Of a stretch of 64,000 nt of DNA, positions 16,567 through 24,807 are shown piece after piece. Position 1 is the first letter of the stretch; every line of letters begins with the position of its first letter. The notes under the pieces are model-generated. The model saw only the letters and a list, made by a program, of their open reading frames with translations. It was not told where the DNA came from and did not search any database. The translations under genes were made by a program, and so were the position numbers. Source of the DNA: Rhodobacteraceae bacterium UBA6197 (GTDB lineage: Bacteria; Pseudomonadota; Alphaproteobacteria; Rhodobacterales; Rhodobacteraceae); NCBI GenBank assembly GCA_002422085.1, contig DISZ01000013.1, positions 54,843 through 118,842 of the forward strand, given 5' to 3'.

Positions 16567-17402
16567 CAAAACCGCTGACCCGGATCGCCGCCGCGCTGGA
16601 ACGTCTGGCCCCGGCGCCGCAACCGGCCCCGGATTTCGACGCGGCGGATGCCTTTGTCTGGCACACCGCGCCGGACCGGCTGGAGCCGGTGGCCGAGGTC
16701 AGCCGGGTCGATCTGGCCCTGCTGCACGGCATCAACCGCGCGCGCGATACCTTGCTCCAAAACACCGAACAATTCGCCCGCGGCTTCGCGGCCAATAACG
16801 CGCTGTTGTGGGGCGCCCGGGGGATGGGCAAGTCATCGCTGGTCAAGGCGGTTCATGCCGCGGTGCAGGGCCGGGGACACGCGCTCAAACTTGTCGAGTT
16901 GTCGCGTGAGGATCTGGCGTCGGTCACGCGCCTTCTGGCACATTTGCGCGCGGTGCCGGCTCAGCGTTTTGTCTTGTTTTGCGACGATCTGTCGTTCAGC
17001 CATGACGATCAGCACTACAAAAGCCTGAAAGCCGTGCTCGATGGCGGCATCGAGGGGCGGCCGGCGAATGTGCTGTTCTATGCCACATCGAACCGTCGAC
17101 ATCTGATGCCGCGCGACATGATCGAGAATGAACGCTCGACGGCCATCAACCCTTCAGAAGCGGTGGAGGAAAAGGTTTCGCTGTCAGACCGTTTCGGCCT
17201 GTGGCTGGGTTTTCACCCTTGCAGCCAAGACGAATATCTGGCGATGATCGACGGCTACTGCGCGGCCTACGGCATCGCCGTCGCAGCCGAGGCGCTCCGG
17301 GCCGAGGCGATCGAATGGCAGGCAACGCGCGGCGGACGCTCGGGCCGGGTGGCGTGGCAGTTCTTCACCGATCTGGCTGGGCGGCGTGGCGTGGCGCTTT
17401 AG
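16563..17402 (+). CDS. DUF815 AAA-type ATPase
   Basis: 279 residues with Walker A GARGMGKSS (about 82-90), Walker B-like FVLFCDDLSF (about 139-148) and sensor-like FYATSNRRHLM. These match DUF815, a DnaA-like AAA family of unknown role. The gene is coupled to tatC by a 4-bp overlap. The association may be only operonic. An inverted-repeat element starts 26 bp downstream. Confidence 0.88.
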   Translation: MTKPLTRIAAALERLAPAPQPAPDFDAADAFVWHTAPDRLEPVAEVSRVDLALLHGINRARDTLLQNTEQFARGFAANNALLWGARGMGKSSLVKAVHAAVQGRGHALKLVELSREDLASVTRLLAHLRAVPAQRFVLFCDDLSFSHDDQHYKSLKAVLDGGIEGRPANVLFYATSNRRHLMPRDMIENERSTAINPSEAVEEKVSLSDRFGLWLGFHPCSQDEYLAMIDGYCAAYGIAVAAEALRAEAIEWQATRGGRSGRVAWQFFTDLAGRRGVAL

Positions 17403-17427
17403 GCTTCGGGCGCGCCGGTGGCAGGTG

Positions 17428-17630
17428 CGGAAGCCTCCGGCGGGGATATTTAGCGCGAAGATGAAGGGAGCGGGCCCTGCGAGACCCTGTCTGGAGCGCG
17501 ATGGTTCGCACAAAGGCAAGGGGATCTCGCGCCTTTCGGTGAGCGGCGGCCCTTTCGCCTGAACCGCCGTTGCACGTCAGAAAGATCCCTCTTTCATCTT
17601 CGCGCTAAATATCCCCGCCGGAGGCTTCCG
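17428..17630. repeat. 38-bp perfect inverted repeat (interspersed element, two arms)
   Basis: Arm one (17428-17465) contains CCTCCGGCGGGGATATTTAG. Arm two (17593-17630) is its exact reverse complement, with 127 bp between. A third, partial copy of the core AAATATCCCCRCCGGAGGC is at 40421-40448. The arms lie between convergent genes (DUF815 ATPase and nlpD-like) and could act as a bidirectional terminator or mark a small mobile repeat. Confidence 0.88.
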
Positions 17631-17667
17631 AACTCACCACAAGCGCCAGACGGATGCGTGGATCGCG

Positions 17668-18858
17668 CTATTGCAGATAGGGAAGCGGGTCGACGCTATC
17701 ATAGCCATTGCGCACTTCGAAGTGGACAAAGCTGGGCTCGCCCGCGCGCACCTTGGCGATGGTTTGTCCGCGACTGACCTTTGCGCCCTTGGCGACGGTG
17801 ATGTCGTCAATATTGGCGTAGACGGTCAAAAGCCCACTGTCGTGACGCAAGACAAGGATTGGCACCTGTTCGGTGTCCTTGGTGATTGCGGCCACGGTTC
17901 CGGCGGCGGCGGCTTTCACCGGGGTGCCGGCGGTCGAGGCGATGTCGATACCGTCGTTCCGCTTCTTGACGTAGGGTCGGATGATGGCGCCCGAAACGGG
18001 CATCTGCATCTTTGCCGTCGCAGAGGCGGCGGTGCGTGTGGCGCCCAGATCGGTGGCAGGGGGCGTGGCGGTCGGCGCGTTTGCCGCGGGCGGGTTCTCA
18101 GCCGGCAGGGGCGTTGCCGCCGAAGGCGGGGTCGGGGTCGGGCTGCCCGTTCCGGGGGCGGTCGTGGCCGCGACGGCGTCGCCGCGCGCGGCACTGCTGG
18201 CCACCGGGATCATCAGGAACTGGCCCTCGCGCACGCTCAGATCGGCGGGAAGGCCGTTCCAGTCGGCCAGCGAGCGGACATTGACGTTATAATAGCGGGC
18301 AATCGAATAGGCGGTTTCGCCGCGCGCGACCTTGTGGCGGATCGGCTCGGGGCCGGTGGGTTTGGTCGCGGTGGCGGTCGTTGTGGCCGCAGGCTGATTG
18401 GCCGAAGCGCGGTCGATGGCGTTTGAGGCGATCGAGGTGATGTCGATCGTTTCCGTCCCCAGAGCGCCGGCGTTCGCGGCACTTGCCCCCGCTTCGACGC
18501 GCCGCGGCAGGGCCAGGATCTCGCCTTTGTTCAATGCCGTTTCGGGGGCGACGGCGTTGTAGCGGGCCAGTTCGGTCGGGTTGAGGCCGATCCGCTGCGC
18601 GACGGAGTTGACGGTATCGCCGCGTTGGGCAACCGCGACTTGATACGTGGGATAAGAAATGATGCCGCGCGCATCCGGTTGCGGGCGCGAGGTTGCGGCC
18701 TGACGGGCGGCGTCAGATGTGTCAAAGCCGATGCGCCCGAAGTGCCGTAGGTCGCCGTCGAATCTGCCGTCGGGTTCGCAGCCAGCAAGGGCCAACGCAG
18801 CGCCGCCCAGCAACAGGGCGCGGCCAAAGGAAAATCGGGCGGTCAGGGGAAAAATCAT
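17668..18858 (-). CDS. NlpD-like lipoprotein with two LysM domains and a degenerate M23 domain
   Basis: 396 residues. A lipoprotein signal ends in LAGC (Cys at about 27). Two LysM peptidoglycan-binding domains follow, near residues 70-118 (RGDTVNSVAQRIG) and 172-218 (RGETAYSIARYYN), then a Pro/Ala/Thr-rich linker and a C-terminal LytM/M23 domain. The usual first zinc-binding His is missing (NDGIDIAS in place of HxGIDI), while HFEVR is kept. Such catalytically dead LytM factors activate cell-wall amidases at division. It is downstream of pcm and surE, the usual nlpD setting. Confidence 0.85.
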   Translation of the reverse strand: MIFPLTARFSFGRALLLGGAALALAGCEPDGRFDGDLRHFGRIGFDTSDAARQAATSRPQPDARGIISYPTYQVAVAQRGDTVNSVAQRIGLNPTELARYNAVAPETALNKGEILALPRRVEAGASAANAGALGTETIDITSIASNAIDRASANQPAATTTATATKPTGPEPIRHKVARGETAYSIARYYNVNVRSLADWNGLPADLSVREGQFLMIPVASSAARGDAVAATTAPGTGSPTPTPPSAATPLPAENPPAANAPTATPPATDLGATRTAASATAKMQMPVSGAIIRPYVKKRNDGIDIASTAGTPVKAAAAGTVAAITKDTEQVPILVLRHDSGLLTVYANIDDITVAKGAKVSRGQTIAKVRAGEPSFVHFEVRNGYDSVDPLPYLQ

Positions 18859-18919
18859 CTGCTCTGTCCTCGTCCTTTACGGGGCCTCTGTGGTCGGGCC
18901 CTTCGGTTCAGTTGGCTGG

Positions 18920-19612
18920 TCAATCGCTTGCCAGCCCCTCCACCAGCGGCACAAATCGTACCGGTCGCAGTTCTTCGTAGTCGTAACCCGTTTCAAGCCG
19001 GGTCACCCGGATCAGGCTTTGCACCGCGTCCGACTGCCCCACGGGCAATACCATGATACCGCCGATCTTGAGCTGCGCCAATAGGGGGCCGGGCGGGTCT
19101 TCGGCGGCGGCGGTTACAATGATGCGGTCAAAAGGCGCCTGATCGGGCAGGCCGCGCGACCCATCGACGGTGATCGCGGTGATGTTGGGAATGTGCAAGG
19201 CCCGAAACAGCGCCTCGGCTTCACGCACAAGGCGGCGGTGGCGGTCCACGGTATAGACCCGGCGCACCAGATGCGACAGGATCGCCGCCTGATAGCCCGA
19301 GCCAGTGCCCACCTCGAGCACCGTATCGCGCGGCCCCAGACGCAGCGCCTGCGTCATCAGCCCGACCACCGAGGGCTGCGAAATGGTCTGGCCGCAGGCG
19401 ATCGGCAGCGGCATGTCCTCATAGGCGCGTTCGGCAAACAGTCCACGCACGAACAGGCCGCGGTCGACCTTTTCCATCGCGTTCAGCACCCGAGCGTCGG
19501 TCACCCCTTTCGATCTGAGCGCGAACAGAAAGCGCATCTTGCGTTCGGCAAGGCCGCCGTCATCGTCGCCGGGGCGGCCTTCGGGCGGCGGGGCGTCGGT
19601 CGGGCCGGTCAT
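18920..19612 (-). CDS. pcm: Protein-L-isoaspartate O-methyltransferase
   Basis: 230 residues with the SAM-binding motif VLEVGTGSGYQAAIL and the catalytic region CGQTISQPSVVGLMT, both diagnostic of Pcm. It repairs isoaspartyl residues in ageing proteins. It overlaps surE by four bases and is followed after 61 bp by the nlpD-like gene, the conserved surE-pcm-nlpD order. The N-terminal 20 residues are acidic and variable. Confidence 0.94.
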   Translation of the reverse strand: MTGPTDAPPPEGRPGDDDGGLAERKMRFLFALRSKGVTDARVLNAMEKVDRGLFVRGLFAERAYEDMPLPIACGQTISQPSVVGLMTQALRLGPRDTVLEVGTGSGYQAAILSHLVRRVYTVDRHRRLVREAEALFRALHIPNITAITVDGSRGLPDQAPFDRIIVTAAAEDPPGPLLAQLKIGGIMVLPVGQSDAVQSLIRVTRLETGYDYEELRPVRFVPLVEGLASD

Positions 19613-20394
19613 GCCAGACGTGCCTCCAGATCGGCCAGAATGTCATGCGCGGTCAGATCGGCGCGCATCGGCGTGACCGAGATATAGCCGTCGAGGTTGG
19701 CGGCAACATCGGTTCCGGGCGCGGTCGGCAGATGCTGTGGCCCGCCCTTGATCCAGAGGAACTTGCGCCCCGAGGGCGAGATATGCGGCTCGACCCCGAA
19801 GAAGGTGTCGGTGCGGTAGCCTTGCGACGCGACCTTCATGCCGCGCGTCTCGGCGGCACTGACGGGCGGAAAGTTGATATTGTAAAACAGCCGGTAGTCG
19901 CCGCCATCCCAGCGCCCCTTGTCCAGCAGCGCCCGCACCACGCCCGCGCCGTGGCGCCGCGCCGAGTCGAACGGGTCGGCCAGATCCTCGGTTCTGGGCC
20001 CCAGAAACTGCGACAGCGCGATTGCCGGGATGCCTTGCAACGCGGCCTCCATCGCGCCGCCGATGGTGCCGGAATAAAGCGTGTTTTCGGCGGCATTGTT
20101 GCCCCGGTTCACGCCCGACAGGACCAGATCGGGGCGCCCGCCTTGCAGCACGTCATAAAGCCCCGCCAGCACGCAATCGGCCGGGCTGCCCTCGGCGGCA
20201 TAGCGGCGCGGACCCATCTTGGCGATCATCATCGGGTGGGTGTAGCTGATGCAATGGCCCACCCCCGACTGTTCAAAGGCGGGGGCCACGGTCCAGACCT
20301 CGCCCGCGGGCCCGGCGATGTCGGCGGCGATACCGGTCAGAACCTCGAGCCCGGGCGCGTTGATGCCATCGTCATTGGTGATCAGAATACGCAT
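19609..20394 (-). CDS. surE: SurE, 5'/3'-nucleotidase
   Basis: 261 residues beginning MRILITNDDG, the SurE signature whose Asp8 and Asp9 bind the divalent metal, followed by SGVNRGNN and GTIGGAMEA motifs. It removes phosphate from nucleoside monophosphates and short polyphosphates. The ATG at 20394 gives the family's normal N-terminus; the longer upstream frame has no similarity. It is translationally coupled to pcm. Confidence 0.94.
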   Translation of the reverse strand: MRILITNDDGINAPGLEVLTGIAADIAGPAGEVWTVAPAFEQSGVGHCISYTHPMMIAKMGPRRYAAEGSPADCVLAGLYDVLQGGRPDLVLSGVNRGNNAAENTLYSGTIGGAMEAALQGIPAIALSQFLGPRTEDLADPFDSARRHGAGVVRALLDKGRWDGGDYRLFYNINFPPVSAAETRGMKVASQGYRTDTFFGVEPHISPSGRKFLWIKGGPQHLPTAPGTDVAANLDGYISVTPMRADLTAHDILADLEARLA

Positions 20395-20568
20395 GGTGCC
20401 CCGCTTTGCTTTTGTCCTGATTACCGCGCGGACCGGGGGGCGTAAAGCGATGCTGGTGATTGCGGTGTCGCACGTGTCGGATTTGCCGCGCAGATACGCT
20501 GACAAGACGCGCGCATCACTCTATGCTATCTGGGGAATCTGGTGATTGTCATTTGGAGGCCTCGACAC

Positions 20569-21153
20569 ATGAAGCGACAGACGAATGGACGCATTGGTTT
20601 TCTGGGAAGTGTCGCGAGCTGCCTGATCCTTGGGGCCTGCGGTGGCAGTGGCACGGGCGTGCTGGATCCTTATGGCGCGCAGGTGAACCAGTTTTCGAGC
20701 CTGGAGACCGAGCTGTCCGGATTGGTGCGGACCGACCCGGCCAATATGCCGCAAAACGGATCCGCACTTTATGAAGGGGTGGCGCTTGCCGATGTTTCGC
20801 AAGTGACCGGTGCGGGATTGACCGTCATTGATACCCTCGCCGCCGATGTGTCGGTTGCCGCGAATTTCGATACCGACCGTATCGCGGGCGTGATGTCCGG
20901 TTTCAACAGCAAAGAGACCGGGGTCGTGGATGGCACCCTTGCCATCGCGCAGACCGACATCGTGGGATCCGGATATACGACCACGGCGCAGGGCACTTTG
21001 ACGCGGGATGGCGTGGCGCTGAACACGACGCTGGATGTGGACGGAGCCTTTGGTGGCTCCGGTGCTCAGATGACAGCGGGCGATCTGACCGGTCAGGCTT
21101 CGGGCGGTGCCAACCTGCTTTATATCGCCGGGGCCTATATCGCCAAGAAATAG
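20569..21153 (+). CDS. Small outer-membrane-type lipoprotein, beta-barrel-like, function unknown
   Basis: 194 residues with a lipoprotein signal ending LGAC (Cys at about 24), then Gly/Thr/Val-rich alternating sequence with repeated G-x-G turns (GVVDGTLAIAQ, TTTAQGTLTRDG, GAFGGSGAQMTAGDLTG). This pattern resembles the small C-terminal barrel of transferrin-binding-protein-like lipoproteins of alphaproteobacteria, but I cannot confirm the family. TTTGGAGG precedes the ATG at 20569. It stands alone between surE and a low-complexity gap. Confidence 0.6.
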   Translation: MKRQTNGRIGFLGSVASCLILGACGGSGTGVLDPYGAQVNQFSSLETELSGLVRTDPANMPQNGSALYEGVALADVSQVTGAGLTVIDTLAADVSVAANFDTDRIAGVMSGFNSKETGVVDGTLAIAQTDIVGSGYTTTAQGTLTRDGVALNTTLDVDGAFGGSGAQMTAGDLTGQASGGANLLYIAGAYIAKK

Positions 21154-21497
21154 TCAGCGACCCCGAATGCTGGTCCCATGACCAAGGGATCAGCACCGCC
21201 CCGGTTTCGGCTGGGGCGTCGGAGCGGGTCGTGGCGCGGGCCATGCGCCGGTTTCGGCTTGCGCGGCCTTGCGCGGTGGCGTGGGCCTGAGTCCCGTGTT
21301 TCGGGCTTGGGTGCGGGTTTTGGTTCGGTCGTGTGGCCGCACCCTTGCTTTGGCCTTGCCGCTGACCCGGCCCTGACGCTGGCCGCAACGCGAACCTGTC
21401 CCGACCTCAACCCGCTCTCGGGCGCCGCAGGGTCTGGCGCGCCGGGTTGCAGACACGGCTTTCGGCGCCTTGCCCGGGCTTGAAAGCAAGCGACGGC
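21154..21497. other. Low-complexity GC-rich gap, no gene seen
   Basis: G/T-rich motifs such as GGTTTCGGCT, GGGTGCGGG and CGTGGCGCGGGCC recur without a regular period. Open frames here have no ribosome site and look like composition shadows. Confidence 0.5.
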
Positions 21498-22169
21498 CTA
21501 GAGCGCAGCGACGATACGGGCCGCTTCGGCGCGTGGATCGGCCAGTTTTGCGCGATCTTCGCCGGGAAAAAAGCGCGCTCTTGTGGCGGTGGGCATCGGT
21601 GCGGGCGCGTCAATCATCACCTGCGGGCCGATCTTCACGTTCTCGGCCTGCCAACTGCGCACCAACGCCATTTGCGCGGCTTTTGTCGCACCGTAAGCCC
21701 CAAAGAATTTTTCGCCCGCGTGCGGGTCGTCAAAGAACAGCGCCCGTCCCTTGCCCGCGCGCAACAAGGGCTCGATCCGGGCGATCAGATCGGCGGTCGC
21801 GCTGACGTTGGTCGCTATGGATTTCGTCATGTCCTTGAGATCGATATGCCCGACGGGGGCCAGCGGCGCGGCGTGGACTGCGCTGTGCACCCAAAGCTGC
21901 ACGCCGCCCCAGCGCCCGGCAACCGAGTCCGCCAAATGTTTCATCGCCTCGGGGTCGGTTATGTCCATGGGTGCCAGCGTGGCCTGACCGCCCTTGGCCT
22001 GGATCCGGTCGTCCAGCTCTTCCAGCCCGCCTTGCGTGCGCGCCACCGCCATCACGTGCCAGCCCGTGGCGGCAAGGGCCTCGGCCAGCGCTGCCCCCAA
22101 CCCGCGCGAGGCGCCAGTGATCAAAGCGAGTTTCTCGGTCTTTTGCGGGGGGGGCTGGATCTCTGTCAT
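21498..22169 (-). CDS. Short-chain dehydrogenase/reductase, unknown substrate
   Basis: 223 residues with the NAD(P) motif TGASRGLGAALAEAL (about 20-34) and the active-site YGATK (Tyr and Lys of YxxxK), so a classical SDR. FDDPHAGEKFFG replaces the usual Ser-containing strand, so the catalytic serine is not obvious. An upstream frame to 22262 lacks SDR character; the ATG at 22169 is chosen although its ribosome site is weak. It is divergent from bioY. Confidence 0.75.
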   Translation of the reverse strand: MTEIQPPPQKTEKLALITGASRGLGAALAEALAATGWHVMAVARTQGGLEELDDRIQAKGGQATLAPMDITDPEAMKHLADSVAGRWGGVQLWVHSAVHAAPLAPVGHIDLKDMTKSIATNVSATADLIARIEPLLRAGKGRALFFDDPHAGEKFFGAYGATKAAQMALVRSWQAENVKIGPQVMIDAPAPMPTATRARFFPGEDRAKLADPRAEAARIVAAL

Positions 22170-22278
22170 GGGCAATTCTTTGGCACTGGTATGGGGCACG
22201 TGCAAGAGAAAGCGTTGACATCTTGTGCACCTGCGGCAAAAGTGCGCAGCAACGTTATTCATGGTGAAAGGCCCTCAC

Positions 22279-22842
22279 ATGACACTTTCGAAAGCTATCC
22301 TGACCCGGCAATCGCTGTTGACCCAAGCCCTGATGGTGCTGGGTGGATCGCTGTTTGTCGGTCTTTCGGCACAGATCAGTGTGCCGATGCTGCCGGTTCC
22401 GATGACGCTGCAAACGCTGGCGATCTCGATTGTGGGTCTGACCTTCGGGTCGCGTCTGGCGGCGGCGACGCTGGTTGCCTACCTGCTGGAAGGCGCGATG
22501 GGGCTGCCGGTATTCGCGGGCGGTGCCGCGGGCATGGCCAAGCTGATGGGCCCGACGGCAGGTTTCCTGTGGGGCTTTGTGGCGATGGCCTGGCTGACCG
22601 GCTTCATGGTGGAACGTGGCCTGGATCGCGGTCTGGTCAAGCTGTTCATCGCCGCGCTGGTGCCGGCGCTGGCGCTGTTCGTGCCCGGCGTTCTGGCGCT
22701 GCAAGCGGTCACCGGAATGGAGATCTCGGCGGCGGTTGCGGCGGGTATGACCCCGTTCATCATCGGCGCGCTGGTCAAGGCGGCGCTGGCTGCGGTGGCC
22801 GTAACGGGCGGCTGGGCCGCGCTGAAAGCGCGCAAGGGCTGA
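22279..22842 (+). CDS. bioY: BioY, biotin-specific S component of an ECF transporter
   Basis: 187 residues with about six hydrophobic helices and the BioY signature VPMLPVPMTLQTLAI near the N-terminus. BioY binds biotin; in many alphaproteobacteria it works with BioMN, in others alone. No bioMN is adjacent. The ATG at 22279 has GAAAGG eight bases upstream; an ATG at 22261 does not. A TTGACA at 22215-22220 may be the -35 element. The stop codon lies inside a 27-bp tandem duplication. Confidence 0.9.
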   Translation: MTLSKAILTRQSLLTQALMVLGGSLFVGLSAQISVPMLPVPMTLQTLAISIVGLTFGSRLAAATLVAYLLEGAMGLPVFAGGAAGMAKLMGPTAGFLWGFVAMAWLTGFMVERGLDRGLVKLFIAALVPALALFVPGVLALQAVTGMEISAAVAAGMTPFIIGALVKAALAAVAVTGGWAALKARKG

Positions 22843-22871
22843 TCCGCGCTGAAAGCGCGCAAGGGCTGATC
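22818..22871. repeat. 27-bp exact tandem duplication across the bioY stop codon
   Basis: Two identical 27-bp units (22818-22844 and 22845-22871), each beginning CGCGCTGAAAGCGC and ending GGCTGATC. The first contains the bioY TGA and the second repeats the end of the gene in untranslated DNA. Confidence 0.95.
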
Positions 22872-22925
22872 CGCGCCCTTGGCGATACTGCGCTGCGGCG
22901 CAGGGATCTGATGCACGAAAAGAAC

Positions 22926-22952
22926 CGCCGCCCTCACTCGGGGCGGCGTTTT
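22926..22952 (+). terminator. Terminator after bioY, possibly bidirectional
   Basis: CGCCGCCC (22926-22933) pairs with GGGCGGCG (22941-22948), followed by TTTT. It lies between convergent bioY and the DUF1284 gene. Confidence 0.75.
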
Positions 22953-22963
22953 CATCTGCTGCG

Positions 22964-23374
22964 TCAACTGGCCTTCAGCCGCGCCAACGCGGCTTCGCAC
23001 ATGCCATATTGAAGCCATTGGCAGGGCGCGCAAATCTGGCTCAGCGCCCGATCGGGCAAGGCGCGCATCCGCGTCAGCGCCTCGCCCCAGCTCAGCACAT
23101 CACCCGGCGCGAGCCCCAGCGCCGCCGCGTGGGCCGCATCAAGGGCGGCGATCTTGGCGTCATTGTCGCAGCCCGTCATCCGGCGCGAGGGGCAGGGGGC
23201 GCAGATGTCATCCGCCGCAACGGTGACCGTGATCCGGGCGCTTTCACCGCCGGGCGCGCGCAGACGTCCCTGCACGATCGCGGTCATGTTGGCCGTAAAC
23301 TCGGGCGAATAGCCTTTGCCCTCGAACCCGAGTGAGCACAGGAAATGATGTGGACGGTAGCGCAGATCGGTCAT
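22964..23374 (-). CDS. DUF1284 cysteine-rich protein
   Basis: 136 residues beginning with RYRPHHFLC, the DUF1284 signature, and containing CAPCPSRRMTGC and CAPCQWLQYGMC. The paired cysteines suggest a metal or iron-sulfur site. The function is unknown. It is 60 bp downstream of gltA on the same strand and could share its transcript. Confidence 0.82.
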   Translation of the reverse strand: MTDLRYRPHHFLCSLGFEGKGYSPEFTANMTAIVQGRLRAPGGESARITVTVAADDICAPCPSRRMTGCDNDAKIAALDAAHAAALGLAPGDVLSWGEALTRMRALPDRALSQICAPCQWLQYGMCEAALARLKAS

Positions 23375-23434
23375 CGGGCCTCCAATGGCGAAGGGGCCGG
23401 AGGTTTCCCTCCGGCCCCCGTTTCTGTTGCGGCC

Positions 23435-24730
23435 TCAGCGCTTGGAGACGTCTTTGTAGTCGCGCTCGGTCTCGCCGATATAAAGCTGACGCGGACGACC
23501 GATTTTCTGGGTCGGATCGGCGATCATTTCCTTCCACTGCGAAATCCAGCCAACGGTGCGCGACAACGCAAAGATCGGCGTGAACATCGAGGTCGGAAAG
23601 CCCATCGCCTCAAGGATGATGCCCGAATAGAAGTCCACGTTCGGGTAGAGCTTCTTGTCGATGAAATAGGGATCTTCAAGCGCGATGCGCTCGAGCTCTT
23701 TTGCGACCTTCAGCGTTTCGTTGTCGTGAATGCCCATCAGGTCAAGCACTTCGTCGGCCGATTCCTTCATCACCTTGGCGCGCGGGTCAAAGTTCTTGTA
23801 AACGCGGTGGCCAAAGCCCATCAGGCGGAACGGGTCGTTCTTGTCCTTGGCGCGGGCGATGAATTCCGGGATCCGGTCAACACTGCCGATTTCGCGCAGC
23901 ATTTCAAGGCAGGCCTGGTTGGCGCCACCATGTGCCGGGCCCCAGAGGCAGGCGATTCCGGCGGCGACACAGGCAAACGGGTTGGCGCCCGATGACCCGG
24001 CCAGACGCACGGTCGAGGTCGAGGCGTTCTGTTCGTGATCGGCGTGCAGCATCATGATCCGGTCCATCGCCTTGGCCAGAATCGGGCTGACGGTGTAGGA
24101 TTCGGCCGGGACCGAAAAACACATATGCAGGAAGTTCGCCGCATAATCGAGGTCGTTGCGCGGATAGACGAACGGCTGCCCGATCGAGTATTTGTAGGCC
24201 ATGGCGGCAATCGTCGGCAGCTTGGCGATCATCCGCATGGCGGCCACTTCGCGCTGCCATTCGTCATTGATATCAAGGCTGTCGTGGTAAAAGGCCGACA
24301 TCGCGCCGACCACGCCCACCATCGTCGCCATCGGGTGGCTGTCACGGCGGAAGCCGCGGAAGAAGTAGTGCATCTGTTCGTGCACCATCGTGTGGCGGGT
24401 GATGCGGCCTTCAAAATCGGCCATCTGCTGGGCATTGGGCAGCTTGCCGTTCAGCAGCAGGAAACACACTTCCAGAAAGTGCGACTTGTCGGCCAGCTGT
24501 TCGATCGGATAGCCGCGATACAAAAGTTCGCCCTTGTCGCCGTCGATATAGGTGATCGCGCTTTCGCAGGCCGCGGTCGAGGTAAAACCGGGGTCGTAGG
24601 TGAACACATCGCCTAGCGCATAGAGCTTGCGGATGTCGATCACTTCCGGGCCGACGGTGGGCGAAAGTATCGGCAGTTCGATGGATTTGCCTTCAAAGCT
24701 CAGCGTCGCGGTCTTGGTTGTATCAGCCAT
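23435..24730 (-). CDS. gltA: Citrate synthase
   Basis: 431 residues, a type II hexameric citrate synthase length. Catalytic regions are present: HADHEQNAST, GFGHRVYKNFDPRA and the PNVDFYSG end motif. It condenses oxaloacetate with acetyl-CoA at the entry of the TCA cycle. AGGGAACGGA precedes the ATG at 24730. It lies downstream of gltX on the same strand with a 77-bp gap. Confidence 0.97.
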   Translation of the reverse strand: MADTTKTATLSFEGKSIELPILSPTVGPEVIDIRKLYALGDVFTYDPGFTSTAACESAITYIDGDKGELLYRGYPIEQLADKSHFLEVCFLLLNGKLPNAQQMADFEGRITRHTMVHEQMHYFFRGFRRDSHPMATMVGVVGAMSAFYHDSLDINDEWQREVAAMRMIAKLPTIAAMAYKYSIGQPFVYPRNDLDYAANFLHMCFSVPAESYTVSPILAKAMDRIMMLHADHEQNASTSTVRLAGSSGANPFACVAAGIACLWGPAHGGANQACLEMLREIGSVDRIPEFIARAKDKNDPFRLMGFGHRVYKNFDPRAKVMKESADEVLDLMGIHDNETLKVAKELERIALEDPYFIDKKLYPNVDFYSGIILEAMGFPTSMFTPIFALSRTVGWISQWKEMIADPTQKIGRPRQLYIGETERDYKDVSKR

Positions 24731-24807
24731 TCCGTTCCCTTTCCTATGGGCCAGGCGGGGTCACGCCGGGCATGATCTCTCCGAAGTGATCTGGCGCCAC
24801 GACTTGC

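Noticed and set aside
22201..22278. BioR operator before bioY
   Set aside because: Only a partial TTAT...CAT match is present, not the TTATMKATAA palindrome.
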